64,000 bases of DNA from JBDTDV01 sp039922875 (GTDB taxonomy: Bacteria > Actinomycetota > Actinomycetes > Actinomycetales > Microbacteriaceae). Under the pieces are notes generated by a model. That model was not told where the DNA came from. It made no database searches and saw only the letters and a program-made list of their open reading frames with translations. Each line of letters opens with the position of its first letter. The first letter of the stretch is position 1. The translations under genes were made by a program, and so were the position numbers. Of this stretch, positions 17,483 through 24,645 are shown piece by piece. The stretch spans positions 62,001-126,000 of the forward strand of contig JBDTDV010000016.1 in NCBI GenBank assembly GCA_039922875.1, written 5' to 3'.

Positions 17483-17586
17483 GGCCGTCGCCCTTCGGGG
17501 GACGCCAAGAGCACCGCCGCCATCGTCTGATGCAGCGGACGCCCGGCTGACAGCAGGTACTCAGCCGTGAATCGTTCAGGCTGCAT
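17479..17586 (-). CDS. possible 35-residue microprotein
   Basis: An ATG at 17586 inside the end of the upstream gene opens a 35-codon frame (MQPERFTAEYLLSAGRPLHQ, then TMAAVLLASPEGRRP). It closes with a TGA overlapping the ATG of the CDGSH gene. Start and stop overlap both neighbours, the pattern of translational coupling. The 92 bases between the flanking genes would otherwise be non-coding. The peptide looks amphipathic and helical (AEYLL...HQTMAAVLLA). It may be a small subunit, or the frame may be fortuitous; no homologue is known to me. Confidence 0.45.
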   Translation of the reverse strand: MQPERFTAEYLLSAGRPLHQTMAAVLLASPEGRRP

Positions 17587-18634
17587 GAGCGGATGCGTCC
17601 AGCGGGCTGCGCAGCGAGGATCTGTCGGCCGACCACGCGTCCAAGATGTGTTCGCTTGCCCAGCCGTCCACGGTAAGACAGGCGCTGGCGCCGAAGATGA
17701 TGTCGGCAAGCAGCGTCGGCTCGTCTTGCGCCAGTGCCCCGGCGAGATCTCGCCCGGCGATCTGTTCGTGCACCGCGTCGGCTTCCACATGCTCGTCGAA
17801 ATACCAGGTGGCCACGCTGTCGTAGCCCAGCCTGCGGAAGCCGTTGCCGTAGAACCGGTTGGGAATCGACGAGGTCATTTCGAACGCCGCCAGGTGGCCG
17901 ACGATGGCTCCGCGCAACCGACGATTGAGGCCGAACATCGTCATCATGTTGAATGACGCCAACGTGATCGCCGGCACATTGTCGACATAGACTCCGTACC
18001 GGTCATCCAGCCCAAGTGCCCGCATTGTGCCGGCGAAAATGGCCGAGTGCATTCGTTCCGGCCGGCCGCCACCGTACTCGTCCGACTGGATCTCCACCAA
18101 CGCCGCTTTAGCACGTCCGGTCAGCCGCGGAATCGCCCAGGAGTGCGGGTCAGCCTCCTTGAGGGTGTAAATGGAGCGCTGGATCAGGAATTCGCGCAGC
18201 TGCGCCTCCGTGGCCTGCTTGGCGACATAGCGTGCCAGGCTCGGACCCGGATCTGGACTGGTGAGTTCGAACAGCGCCGCCGCGACAGCGTCGGGGTTGG
18301 CGACCGGTAGCGGCGGGCGTGGCACGCAGGAGCGCAACTCTCGCTCAAACATGCGCTCGATCGACCGCCGTGCCGCGACCAGCGCCGGAGCCCATTCCCA
18401 CTCATCGTCCGCTGCCACGACGCCGCCGTAGGACAGACCGTACAACACGAAAAGCGCCAACTGGAGATCGTCGTCGCGCAGAATATCGGCTGTGCAGCCC
18501 AGCGCAACGGTCAGCGTGTCCGGTAGTTCATTCAACCGTGTCGTGGCTGTCTGTGCGGGATCCTGAATGACGCGCAGCAGGCAGTCGCTGACCGGCCCCC
18601 GTTCTTGGAATCTGCTTACGGTGTCCATGCGCAT
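17576..18634 (-). CDS. heme-oxygenase-like iron-containing redox enzyme
   Basis: 352 residues. The helical protein carries the family's metal-binding segments: KEADPHSWAIPRL, LVEIQSDEYGGGRPERMHSA and YFDEHVEADAVHEQIAG. Together they provide E/D/H ligands in the spacing seen in heme-oxygenase-like diiron oxidases/oxygenases (iron-containing redox enzyme family). Known relatives perform N-oxygenation, desaturation or C-C cleavage, but the substrate here is unknown. It leads an overlapping unit with a 35-residue ORF and a CDGSH Fe-S gene. The start at ATG 18634 keeps MRMDTVSRF; an ATG two codons in (18628) is also possible. Confidence 0.85.
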   Translation of the reverse strand: MRMDTVSRFQERGPVSDCLLRVIQDPAQTATTRLNELPDTLTVALGCTADILRDDDLQLALFVLYGLSYGGVVAADDEWEWAPALVAARRSIERMFERELRSCVPRPPLPVANPDAVAAALFELTSPDPGPSLARYVAKQATEAQLREFLIQRSIYTLKEADPHSWAIPRLTGRAKAALVEIQSDEYGGGRPERMHSAIFAGTMRALGLDDRYGVYVDNVPAITLASFNMMTMFGLNRRLRGAIVGHLAAFEMTSSIPNRFYGNGFRRLGYDSVATWYFDEHVEADAVHEQIAGRDLAGALAQDEPTLLADIIFGASACLTVDGWASEHILDAWSADRSSLRSPLDASAHAA

Positions 18635-18912
18635 AGTCTGGCCTGCAACCCGTGAACGTCAATGGCGGGGTTCTTCCATCGCAGCCGTATCTGGTCGATG
18701 CCGGGAGTCGGAAGCGATCGATGGATCATTCAGATGAGCGCGGGAATCTTCTCGGAATTCATTGGGGGAGTCGACCGGGTTGATCAGGAATTCAAACGTT
18801 TGATCGAATCAAATGGATTCGAGACAGGCGGATGGCGCGGCTCGGTCGACCGTGCGGCTGATGGCAGCGGGCGCTGAACCCGCACGCCAGAGCATCTACC
18901 TCTACCGGTTGC
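18635..18912. other. 278-base gap with doubtful short frame
   Basis: No firm gene. A plus-strand frame at 18662-18877 (or from an inner ATG at 18734) contains AGIFSEFIGGVDRVDQEFKR and is locally less GC-rich than its surroundings. It has no ribosome site that decides a start and no recognised family. It could be a small protein or a gene remnant. The promoter of the iron-oxidase unit should also lie in this gap. Confidence 0.35.
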
Positions 18913-19218
18913 TCAGCTGGCGGCGTTGATGATGGCCTTGGCTATCCCCCGCCAGTCGGACCCCTCCGAGTAGTTGTCGAGTTCCTCAGGCAGTCGGCCC
19001 GCGTAGACCGGGTCGCCCGATTCGCCCTCGCTAGCCAACAAAATGAGGGAGCCCATGGTGCGTCCGTCAGCGCTGCGGATTACCCAGGACACGGCATCCA
19101 GCGGCAAAATTTGGTACACCCCGCCCTTGTGCTGCAACGTTGCGCTCGCAGCGTCATCAAGCCAGGTGCCGTTCGCAGCAGTGCGCTGGTGGGTTTCATG
19201 CGGGTCATTGATGTTCAT
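18913..19218 (-). CDS. small hypothetical protein
   Basis: 101 residues from the ATG at 19218, with a GTG codon directly before it. The family is not recognised. The sequence has a beta-rich centre (GGVYQILPLDAVSWVIRSADGRTMGSLILLA) and an acidic helix at the end (LPEELDNYSEGSDWRGIAKAIINAA); there is no signal peptide. It follows the TetR gene by 15 bases and is probably co-transcribed. The ribosome-site region lies within a 16-base tandem duplication. Function unknown. Confidence 0.65.
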   Translation of the reverse strand: MNINDPHETHQRTAANGTWLDDAASATLQHKGGVYQILPLDAVSWVIRSADGRTMGSLILLASEGESGDPVYAGRLPEELDNYSEGSDWRGIAKAIINAAS

Positions 19219-19247
19219 CACTGCTGCGTTCCATCACTGCTGCGTTC
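19216..19247. repeat. 16-base tandem duplication at a gene junction
   Basis: CATCACTGCTGCGTTC occurs twice in a row (19216-19231 and 19232-19247), followed by the partial copy CATCACCGCT. On the minus strand the copies encode the last codons and stop of the TetR protein and the translation-start region of the next small gene. This is a recent-looking slippage duplication. Confidence 0.85.
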
Positions 19248-19854
19248 CATCACCGCTCTGGGCCATCTCCACACCGGATTGCCAGGGTCGATGGTTCTCG
19301 ATCAACCAGACCGCCATCGTCTTGGTGCGCCGTGCCGCCTCGGATTCTCCCATGAACGCGGTGATGATCGCTCCCTTCATCAAGATCTGCCACGAATGGG
19401 AGAACTCGACCGGATCGCGCAACTTGGCTGAAATGGCCAGTTCCCGGATCTGCTCCCGCACCGTGGCAAGATGATCAAGACTCGCTTTTCCGAGCAGATG
19501 ATTCGGTCCCATTTCGATCAGGATGTTCACGAACGGATCCCCTTCGTAATCCTCGCGGTGGAACCACTCATCGAAGATATCGAAGATCGCCAACAGGTGT
19601 TCTTCGGCGCTGCTACCCCTCGTCTTGGCTTCGGACACGATGGCGCCGTAGGTCCACAGCCGCTCCCGGCGGTTCAGGAACGCGAGAACGAGATCGTTTT
19701 TCGAGGCGAAGTGCCGATAAAAGGTGGCGTTGGCAACACCGGAGCGCAGAATCAGTTCATCCACGCCGACATCGCGGATGCTACGCCGCGAAAACAATTC
19801 ATACGCGGCGGCAAGGATGCGCTCGTGAGCGCTGGGATAAGGGGTAGCGGCCAT
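19234..19854 (-). CDS. TetR-family transcriptional regulator
   Basis: 206 residues. The N-terminal helix-turn-helix domain is classical: AHERILAAAYELFSRRSIRDVGVDELILRSGVANATFYRHFASKNDLVLAFL. The C-terminal ligand domain is divergent, as usual. The ligand and target genes are unknown; the gene on the same transcript is a small hypothetical. The gene sits back to back with the sigma-factor gene, so the shared 254-base region could hold an operator for either. Confidence 0.9.
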   Translation of the reverse strand: MAATPYPSAHERILAAAYELFSRRSIRDVGVDELILRSGVANATFYRHFASKNDLVLAFLNRRERLWTYGAIVSEAKTRGSSAEEHLLAIFDIFDEWFHREDYEGDPFVNILIEMGPNHLLGKASLDHLATVREQIRELAISAKLRDPVEFSHSWQILMKGAIITAFMGESEAARRTKTMAVWLIENHRPWQSGVEMAQSGDGTQQ

Positions 19855-20108
19855 GTCCCACTTGAGCGTACCCCGCCATCGCCTCGGAGCCTAGGCCATC
19901 AACATTGATGATCTTGGTTTCCGATAGCACAAGTCTGCTTTGCAGCACAACCCCCTTGTTCGCGGCTGATCGGTTCGATAAACCTGATGTAGAGAGGTCG
20001 TTCTCCCCGGGGTTGCGGTCTCAGGGTTTTCTCCTCTCGACGCGTCTCAAACCAATCGAAAAAATTCGCGGGCCTTCTGGCCCGGATCCAATCGGGAGGA
20101 TTCAGAGC
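19855..20108. promoter_or_regulatory. sigma-factor leader with GC hairpin
   Basis: This divergent region separates the TetR gene from the sigma-factor gene. It is open in the sigma reading frame back to 19905 but has no ribosome site there. A GC hairpin CGGGCC-TTCT-GGCCCG lies at 20069-20084, just before GGGAGGA. It could influence translation of the sigma factor. An AT-rich stretch (about 20050-20066) precedes it. No -10/-35 pair can be assigned with confidence. Confidence 0.4.
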
Positions 20109-21137
20109 ATGTCTACCATCGCATCGGTCATTGACACAGAGAACAGCGCAATCGCTGAGCGGGACAGCGCCGTTACCTCGCACTCAAACGCGGCACCGAG
20201 AACTAAGCGGCCCGCTTCGCGCGCGGTACCTATTTCCGGTGCGACCACCGACGCAGTGCGGGACTATTTGCAACAGATCGGTCGGTTTCCTTTGCTCAGG
20301 GCAGATGAGGAGACGGTGCTTGCGCGCGCCATTGAGGTCGGTTTGCTGGCTCAGGAGAAGCTTGCCACCTCGCCAGACCTCGACCCGGAATCCGTTCGGG
20401 ATCTGAAGACCCTGGCTCACGAGGGCCGGGTGGCAAATCGCCGGTTCATTTGCTGCAATCTCAAACTCGTGGTCAGTGTCGCCAAGCGGTACTCGGGACG
20501 CGGGGTGCCGCTGATGGATCTGATTCAAGAGGGCAACTTGGGGTTGGATCGGGCGGTTAAAAAATTCGATTACCAGCAGGGTTTCAAGTTCTCCACGTAC
20601 GCGATGTGGTGGATCCGGCAGTCGATCACCAGAAGCATGGCCGATGGGGCCAGGCTGATCCGGGTGCCCGTGCATACGGTAGAAAAAATCAACAAACTGG
20701 CCCGGATTCGGCGCGAGATCGCCATCGAACTGGGTCGCGAGGCGACCATCGAGGAGTTGGCTGAGGAATCAGACTTGGAGTGTACCCAAGTCCGCCGACT
20801 TCTCAGTGTCGATCGGGAACCGGTGTCACTTCAGACACCGGGCGGTGACGCGGCATCCGAATTAGGTGACCTGATCGAAGACGGCGATATCGAGCCGGTC
20901 GCCGAGATCGTCGCGATCAGCGTCCGCAACGACGAGCTGCACAAGAAGATGGAAGGCCTGCCGTCGCGGGAAGCAGAAATTCTGCGCTTCCGATACGGCC
21001 TCACCGGCACGGATCCGATGACCTTCGAACAGGTCGGCAAGATCCTGGGCGTCTCCCGCGAACGGGTTCGGCAAATCGAATCCCGGGCGCTGAAAATGCT
21101 GCGCTCCCCGGAACTGCGAGAATACCTGATCGACTGA
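20109..21137 (+). CDS. group 2 RNA polymerase sigma factor (SigB-like)
   Basis: 342 residues from the ATG at 20109 with GGGAGGA upstream. Region 1.2 is DAVRDYLQQIGRFPLL; region 2 is LVVSVAKRYSGRGVPLMDLIQEGNLGLDRAV and FDYQQGFKFSTYAMWWIRQSI; region 3 follows. Region 4.2 is TFEQVGKILGVSRERVRQIESRALKML. The protein lacks the long N-terminal extension of the principal actinobacterial sigma (SigA/HrdB), so it is best read as a SigB/HrdA-like secondary sigma. Oddities are Asp147 where LGLIRAV is usual, and a Cys-Cys pair at 115-116. It probably controls stationary-phase or stress genes (inference). Confidence 0.88.
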   Translation: MSTIASVIDTENSAIAERDSAVTSHSNAAPRTKRPASRAVPISGATTDAVRDYLQQIGRFPLLRADEETVLARAIEVGLLAQEKLATSPDLDPESVRDLKTLAHEGRVANRRFICCNLKLVVSVAKRYSGRGVPLMDLIQEGNLGLDRAVKKFDYQQGFKFSTYAMWWIRQSITRSMADGARLIRVPVHTVEKINKLARIRREIAIELGREATIEELAEESDLECTQVRRLLSVDREPVSLQTPGGDAASELGDLIEDGDIEPVAEIVAISVRNDELHKKMEGLPSREAEILRFRYGLTGTDPMTFEQVGKILGVSRERVRQIESRALKMLRSPELREYLID

Positions 21138-21220
21138 GGCGGCGCGCAGCCGGCACGCATCGTGCCCGGGTGCCGCGCGGGTCGCCGGATCCGGCATCGA
21201 GCTAACTAGACTCGGCTTCT

Positions 21221-21868
21221 GTGGCACCACGAGACGAACCGCCTGCAGCGCAACAGCCAGCACGTTCTCGGATCCTTACCGTGCCGAATCTGCTGAGCTT
21301 CTTCCGACTCGCGCTGGTCCCGGTGTTCCTGGTGTTCGTCGTCACCGGTCAGGATGTCGCCGCGCTGATCACGTTGGTGGTCTCCAGCATTACCGACTAC
21401 CTGGACGGCTACCTGGCCAGACGTTTGCATCAGGTGTCCCGTCTGGGCGAGTTGCTGGATCCAGCCGCCGACCGGTTCTTTATTTTCGCTGCACTGATCG
21501 GGCTTGCCGTGCGCGACTTCGTGCCATGGTGGCTGGTGGTTGTCATCGTCGCCAGAGATCTGATGCTGGTGTTCCTAGGAATCGTGCTGGCCAACTACGG
21601 ATATGGACCACTGCCGGTGCATCGCCTGGGCAAAATCGCCACCTTCTGCCTGTTCTACGCGCTGCCCTTGTTGATGCTGGGAGTGGCCTGGCCTGCGGTA
21701 GCGTGGCTTTCGGCCCCGGTCGGTTGGGCATTCGCGCTCTGGGGTGCATTCCTGTACTGGTGGGCCGGTCTGATTTACGTCCGTGAGACCGCCCGGGTCA
21801 TGCGACTGTCAGCCACGAGGGGCGGGCAATCAGATACGCTTGACACAGAGGAGGTTGACGGTGGCTGA
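21221..21868 (+). CDS. CDP-alcohol phosphatidyltransferase (PgsA-like)
   Basis: 215 residues, GTG start. The catalytic motif D-x2-D-G-x2-A-R-x8-G-x3-D-x3-D is complete (D59, D62, G63, A66, R67, G76, D80, D84) in ITDYLDGYLARR and GELLDPAADR. About six membrane helices are visible. The enzyme joins CDP-diacylglycerol with an alcohol such as glycerol-3-phosphate or another headgroup at the membrane; which product is made cannot be settled. A pgsA2-type gene also precedes garA in mycobacteria. Its end overlaps the next gene by eight bases. Confidence 0.88.
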   Translation: MAPRDEPPAAQQPARSRILTVPNLLSFFRLALVPVFLVFVVTGQDVAALITLVVSSITDYLDGYLARRLHQVSRLGELLDPAADRFFIFAALIGLAVRDFVPWWLVVVIVARDLMLVFLGIVLANYGYGPLPVHRLGKIATFCLFYALPLLMLGVAWPAVAWLSAPVGWAFALWGAFLYWWAGLIYVRETARVMRLSATRGGQSDTLDTEEVDGG

Positions 21869-22307
21869 TTCACGGGGGAATGACGACACAACCGCACGAT
21901 TCGGTGCCGAATTCACGGCGGCGATGAATGCCGTTGATGGCGATATTTCGGCTGAAGAGCTTGACGCTATCGCCGCGCTGCCGTCGGGCTCTGCTTTGCT
22001 GATCGTGCGGAGGGGGCCGAATGCGGGAGCACGGTTCCTGCTCGATGCCGACCTCACCTCGGTGGGCCGCCATCCCGATGCCGACATCTTTCTGGATGAC
22101 GTGACGGTCTCCAGGCGTCACGCCGAATTCGTCAGGCATGGTGCGCGGTTTGAAGTGAAAGACCTCGGCTCTCTGAACGGTACGTATTACGATGGCGTTC
22201 GGATCGAGTCGGCTGAATTGACTGATGGCGCAGAAGTTCGGGTGGGCAAGTTCCGCCTGACCTTCTACGCTGCGAGGGCAGACGTCGCGCAAGCGGCGTC
22301 CCGATAG
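21861..22307 (+). CDS. GarA/OdhI-like FHA-domain protein
   Basis: 148 residues from the GTG at 21861, set by an excellent GAGGAGG site; an earlier start would lie deep in pgsA. The FHA domain (about 48-135) has GR (69-70), SRRHAEF (84-90) and LGSLNGTYYDG (102-112), the phosphothreonine-binding residues. Near the N-terminus DDTTARFGAEF (T10, T11) resembles the ETTSxF motif phosphorylated by PknG/PknB in GarA/OdhI. Those proteins inhibit 2-oxoglutarate dehydrogenase and regulate glutamate metabolism. Position before an FtsR-like MerR gene supports the assignment. Confidence 0.88.
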   Translation: MADSRGNDDTTARFGAEFTAAMNAVDGDISAEELDAIAALPSGSALLIVRRGPNAGARFLLDADLTSVGRHPDADIFLDDVTVSRRHAEFVRHGARFEVKDLGSLNGTYYDGVRIESAELTDGAEVRVGKFRLTFYAARADVAQAASR

Positions 22308-23008
22308 TGCCCCGTTCGAATGCCCAGGCCTCGGTGGCTGGGCGGTCAACGCTGTTGAGTATCGGCCAAGTGCTGGCCAAGCTAACTCCCGATTTTCCCG
22401 ATCTCACCCCGTCGAAACTCCGCTTTCTCGAGGAACAGGGGCTGGTATCGCCGGCGCGCACGGCGGCGGGTTATCGCAAATTCTGCCCAGAGGATCTCGC
22501 CCGGCTCAGGATGATTCTGAGCATGCAGCGGGACCGATATCTGCCGCTGAAAGTGATCAGGGCGTACCTGGCCGATGTCGACGCCGGGATGCCTCCGGCC
22601 GTGACCGGTATCACTGCGGCGGACCTGCCGTCGATGCTGTCCTCGGCGCGAACGTTGAAGCGGGATGAACTTCTTTCCGAGGCCGGCGCCAGCCCGATGT
22701 TATTACGCGACGCGATCTCAGCATCCCTGATCACCGCTGCGGAATATTATGGCGAGGACGCCCTCAACGTGCTGCGGGCTTTGGTCGAGTTGCAGCGTTC
22801 GGGCATTGAGCCTCGTCATCTTCGCACCTTCCGCGCCGCGGCCGAACGTGAACTGGGCTTGATCGAGAGTGCGCTGGTGCCGATCTCTCGTCGCAAGGAC
22901 GCCTCGAGCCGGGCTCATGCTGCCGAGTTGGCCAGGGAGATCGCAGCCCAATTGGAGATCGTTCGCTCCAGCTTGATCCGGGCGGCGCTGGGACGCATGT
23001 CACGATGA
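22307..23008 (+). CDS. ftsR: MerR-family regulator, FtsR-like
   Basis: 233 residues, GTG start overlapping the FHA stop by one base. The winged helix includes LLSIGQVLAKLTPDFPDLTPSKLRFLEEQGLV and TAAGYRKFCPEDLARLRMIL, as in MerR proteins of the Rv1828/FtsR type. In Corynebacterium glutamicum FtsR activates ftsZ, and Rv1828 lies directly after garA in mycobacteria, the same order as here. The C-terminal half is helical and lacks the metal-binding Cys of classical MerR. The gene symbol rests on synteny and motif similarity, not a database search. Confidence 0.8.
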   Translation: MPRSNAQASVAGRSTLLSIGQVLAKLTPDFPDLTPSKLRFLEEQGLVSPARTAAGYRKFCPEDLARLRMILSMQRDRYLPLKVIRAYLADVDAGMPPAVTGITAADLPSMLSSARTLKRDELLSEAGASPMLLRDAISASLITAAEYYGEDALNVLRALVELQRSGIEPRHLRTFRAAAERELGLIESALVPISRRKDASSRAHAAELAREIAAQLEIVRSSLIRAALGRMSR

Positions 23009-23128
23009 GCGCACTCGACACGCCCCCGTGTTTATTTCGAATGTCGTTGCCCGGCGACCCGGTCATGGGTAGCGTGGAACTGGCACCGAGCGACCGGCGC
23101 CATCGATCTTGGGCTGAGAGGCGAGCGC

Positions 23129-23674
23129 ATGACTGAACTCAGTCGGAGTGGGGCTTCGCGGTACGATCTCGGCCTGCTGTTCACCGATGGGATGCCCCAA
23201 CTAGACGCGGCCTGTGGCTATCGCGGAGCGGTCGCCGCGCGCGCCGCCGGGATCAGCTATCGGCAACTGGACTATTGGGCGCGCACGGGATTGGTCGAGC
23301 CGACGGTGCGCGGAGCGGCCGGGTCTGGCTCGCAACGGCTGTATGGATTCCGCGACATCCTCGTGCTCAAGCTGGTCAAGCGTCTGCTAGACACCGGGAT
23401 CTCGCTGCAGCAGATCCGCACAGCGGTGAACCAGTTGCGCGAATCGGGCGTCAACGATCTGGCTCAGACGACCTTGATGAGCGACGGGGCCAGTGTTTAC
23501 TTGTGCACCTCGAACGATGAGGTTATCGACCTGGTCAGCCGCGGGCAAGGCGTGTTCGGCATCGCCGTCGGCAAGGTGCTACGCGAGGTGGAGTCGAGCC
23601 TGGTCGAGTTGGGCAGTCAGAGCGCCGACCCGATGGACGAACTCGCCGCGCGTCGCGCCGTCCGCGCCTCCTAG
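23129..23674 (+). CDS. MerR-family regulator (Rv1830-like)
   Basis: 181 residues with AGAGGCGAG before the ATG. The HTH region is AGISYRQLDYWARTGLVEPTVRGAAGSGSQRLYGFRDILVLKLVKRLLDTGISLQQIRTA. The rest (SDGASVYLCTSNDEVIDLVSRGQGVFGIAVGKV) is typical of the second MerR gene of the garA locus. In mycobacteria a bifunctional nuclease gene (Rv1829) lies between the two MerR genes; here only 120 bases separate them. The targets are unknown. Confidence 0.85.
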   Translation: MTELSRSGASRYDLGLLFTDGMPQLDAACGYRGAVAARAAGISYRQLDYWARTGLVEPTVRGAAGSGSQRLYGFRDILVLKLVKRLLDTGISLQQIRTAVNQLRESGVNDLAQTTLMSDGASVYLCTSNDEVIDLVSRGQGVFGIAVGKVLREVESSLVELGSQSADPMDELAARRAVRAS

Positions 23675-23697
23675 CCACCCAACCAACCAACCAACCT

Positions 23698-23759
23698 GCT
23701 GAGGTGCACACTTCTGTTAGTGTTTCACGACCTGCACTAGCAAAAGCTTGCACCTCAGC
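23698..23759. repeat. 11-base inverted repeat with parS-like half site
   Basis: Perfect arms GCTGAGGTGCA (23698-23708) and TGCACCTCAGC (23749-23759) flank a 40-base spacer between the convergent MerR and ParA genes; the second arm contains the parA stop. It may fold as a bidirectional terminator. The spacer contains TGTTTCACG (23721-23729), equal to the first nine bases of the parS consensus. A small CCAA microsatellite precedes the left arm. Confidence 0.6.
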
Positions 23760-24567
23760 GGATTGCTGGCTCCGCGAACTCGCCGATCCGGGCGGTTCGC
23801 ATGACGCGCTCCAGAAGCACATCGAAGTTGTGCGCCATCTCTTGCGCGCTCTCGCCCGGCCAGACATGCAGTGGCTTGGCAGCGCCCTGTGCCTGCTGCA
23901 GTGAGGTGCGCTCGGGCAGTTGAGGGCTCAGTACCAGAGGCCCGAACATATCCCGGAGCTCTCTGATCCGAAACTGGTGCTCCAGCGACTGCACCCGTGC
24001 TCGGTTCACGATGATCCCGAGCGGTTGCAGTCTCGGGCTGAGCCCCCGGCGAATCTCCTCGATCGCCCGCAGTGCTCGGTCAGCGGCCGCGACGGAAAAC
24101 AATCCGGGCTCGGTGACCACTGCGACTCGGTCGCTGGCGGCCCACGCGGTGCGGGTAAGTGCATTCAGCGAAGGGGCGCAGTCAACCAGGACGAGATCGT
24201 AATCGTGCTCGATGTTCGCCAGTGCCTCCTCGAGCTTCCAGATATCCCGGATGCTGGGGTGCGGACCGTCGAAGTTGATTGCGGACGGACTGCCGATCAT
24301 CACGTCGATCTTTCCGGTGCGGCCTTTGGTCCAGCCGCTTGGCGCAATCGCCGCCCGCACGATCTTCTCCTTCGGCGACGCGAGGACATCTGCCACGTTG
24401 AGGTGTCCGGCAATATTGATGTCCATGCCGGTGGAGACATCCGATTGAGGGTCGAGGTCGACCACAAGGGTTCGCAACCCGCGCGCGAAAGCCGCGGAGG
24501 CGAGCCCGAGCGTCACAGTGGTCTTTCCGACCCCACCCTTGAGAGAGCTGACGCTGAGTACGTGCAC
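23755..24567 (-). CDS. orphan ParA-family ATPase
   Basis: 270 residues, GTG start. The deviant Walker A is KGGVGKTT (10-17), followed by VVDLDPQSDVSTG and the Walker B-like LVLVDCAPSLNALT. This is a ParA/Soj-type ATPase that dimerises with ATP and binds DNA. No parB is adjacent, so it is not the oriC parAB pair. It may position another cargo or act in division, as other orphan actinobacterial ParAs do (inference). It is divergent from pyc, with 78 bases between their starts. Confidence 0.88.
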   Translation of the reverse strand: MHVLSVSSLKGGVGKTTVTLGLASAAFARGLRTLVVDLDPQSDVSTGMDINIAGHLNVADVLASPKEKIVRAAIAPSGWTKGRTGKIDVMIGSPSAINFDGPHPSIRDIWKLEEALANIEHDYDLVLVDCAPSLNALTRTAWAASDRVAVVTEPGLFSVAAADRALRAIEEIRRGLSPRLQPLGIIVNRARVQSLEHQFRIRELRDMFGPLVLSPQLPERTSLQQAQGAAKPLHVWPGESAQEMAHNFDVLLERVMRTARIGEFAEPAIR

Positions 24568-24645
24568 AATTAGCTACGTTACCTTCACTAGTCTTAGAGA
24601 ACCTAACCGTTAGCTGAGTGCGTGCTCCTGTTCGAAAGGTCGTAC

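Noticed and set aside
18662..18877. 71-codon plus-strand frame as a firm gene
   Set aside because: No ribosome site, no known family and ambiguous start; kept only as a doubtful frame in the gap entry.
23683..23697. CCAA microsatellite considered as a CRISPR or IS end
   Set aside because: Only a few four-base units with no spacers, target duplication or transposase.
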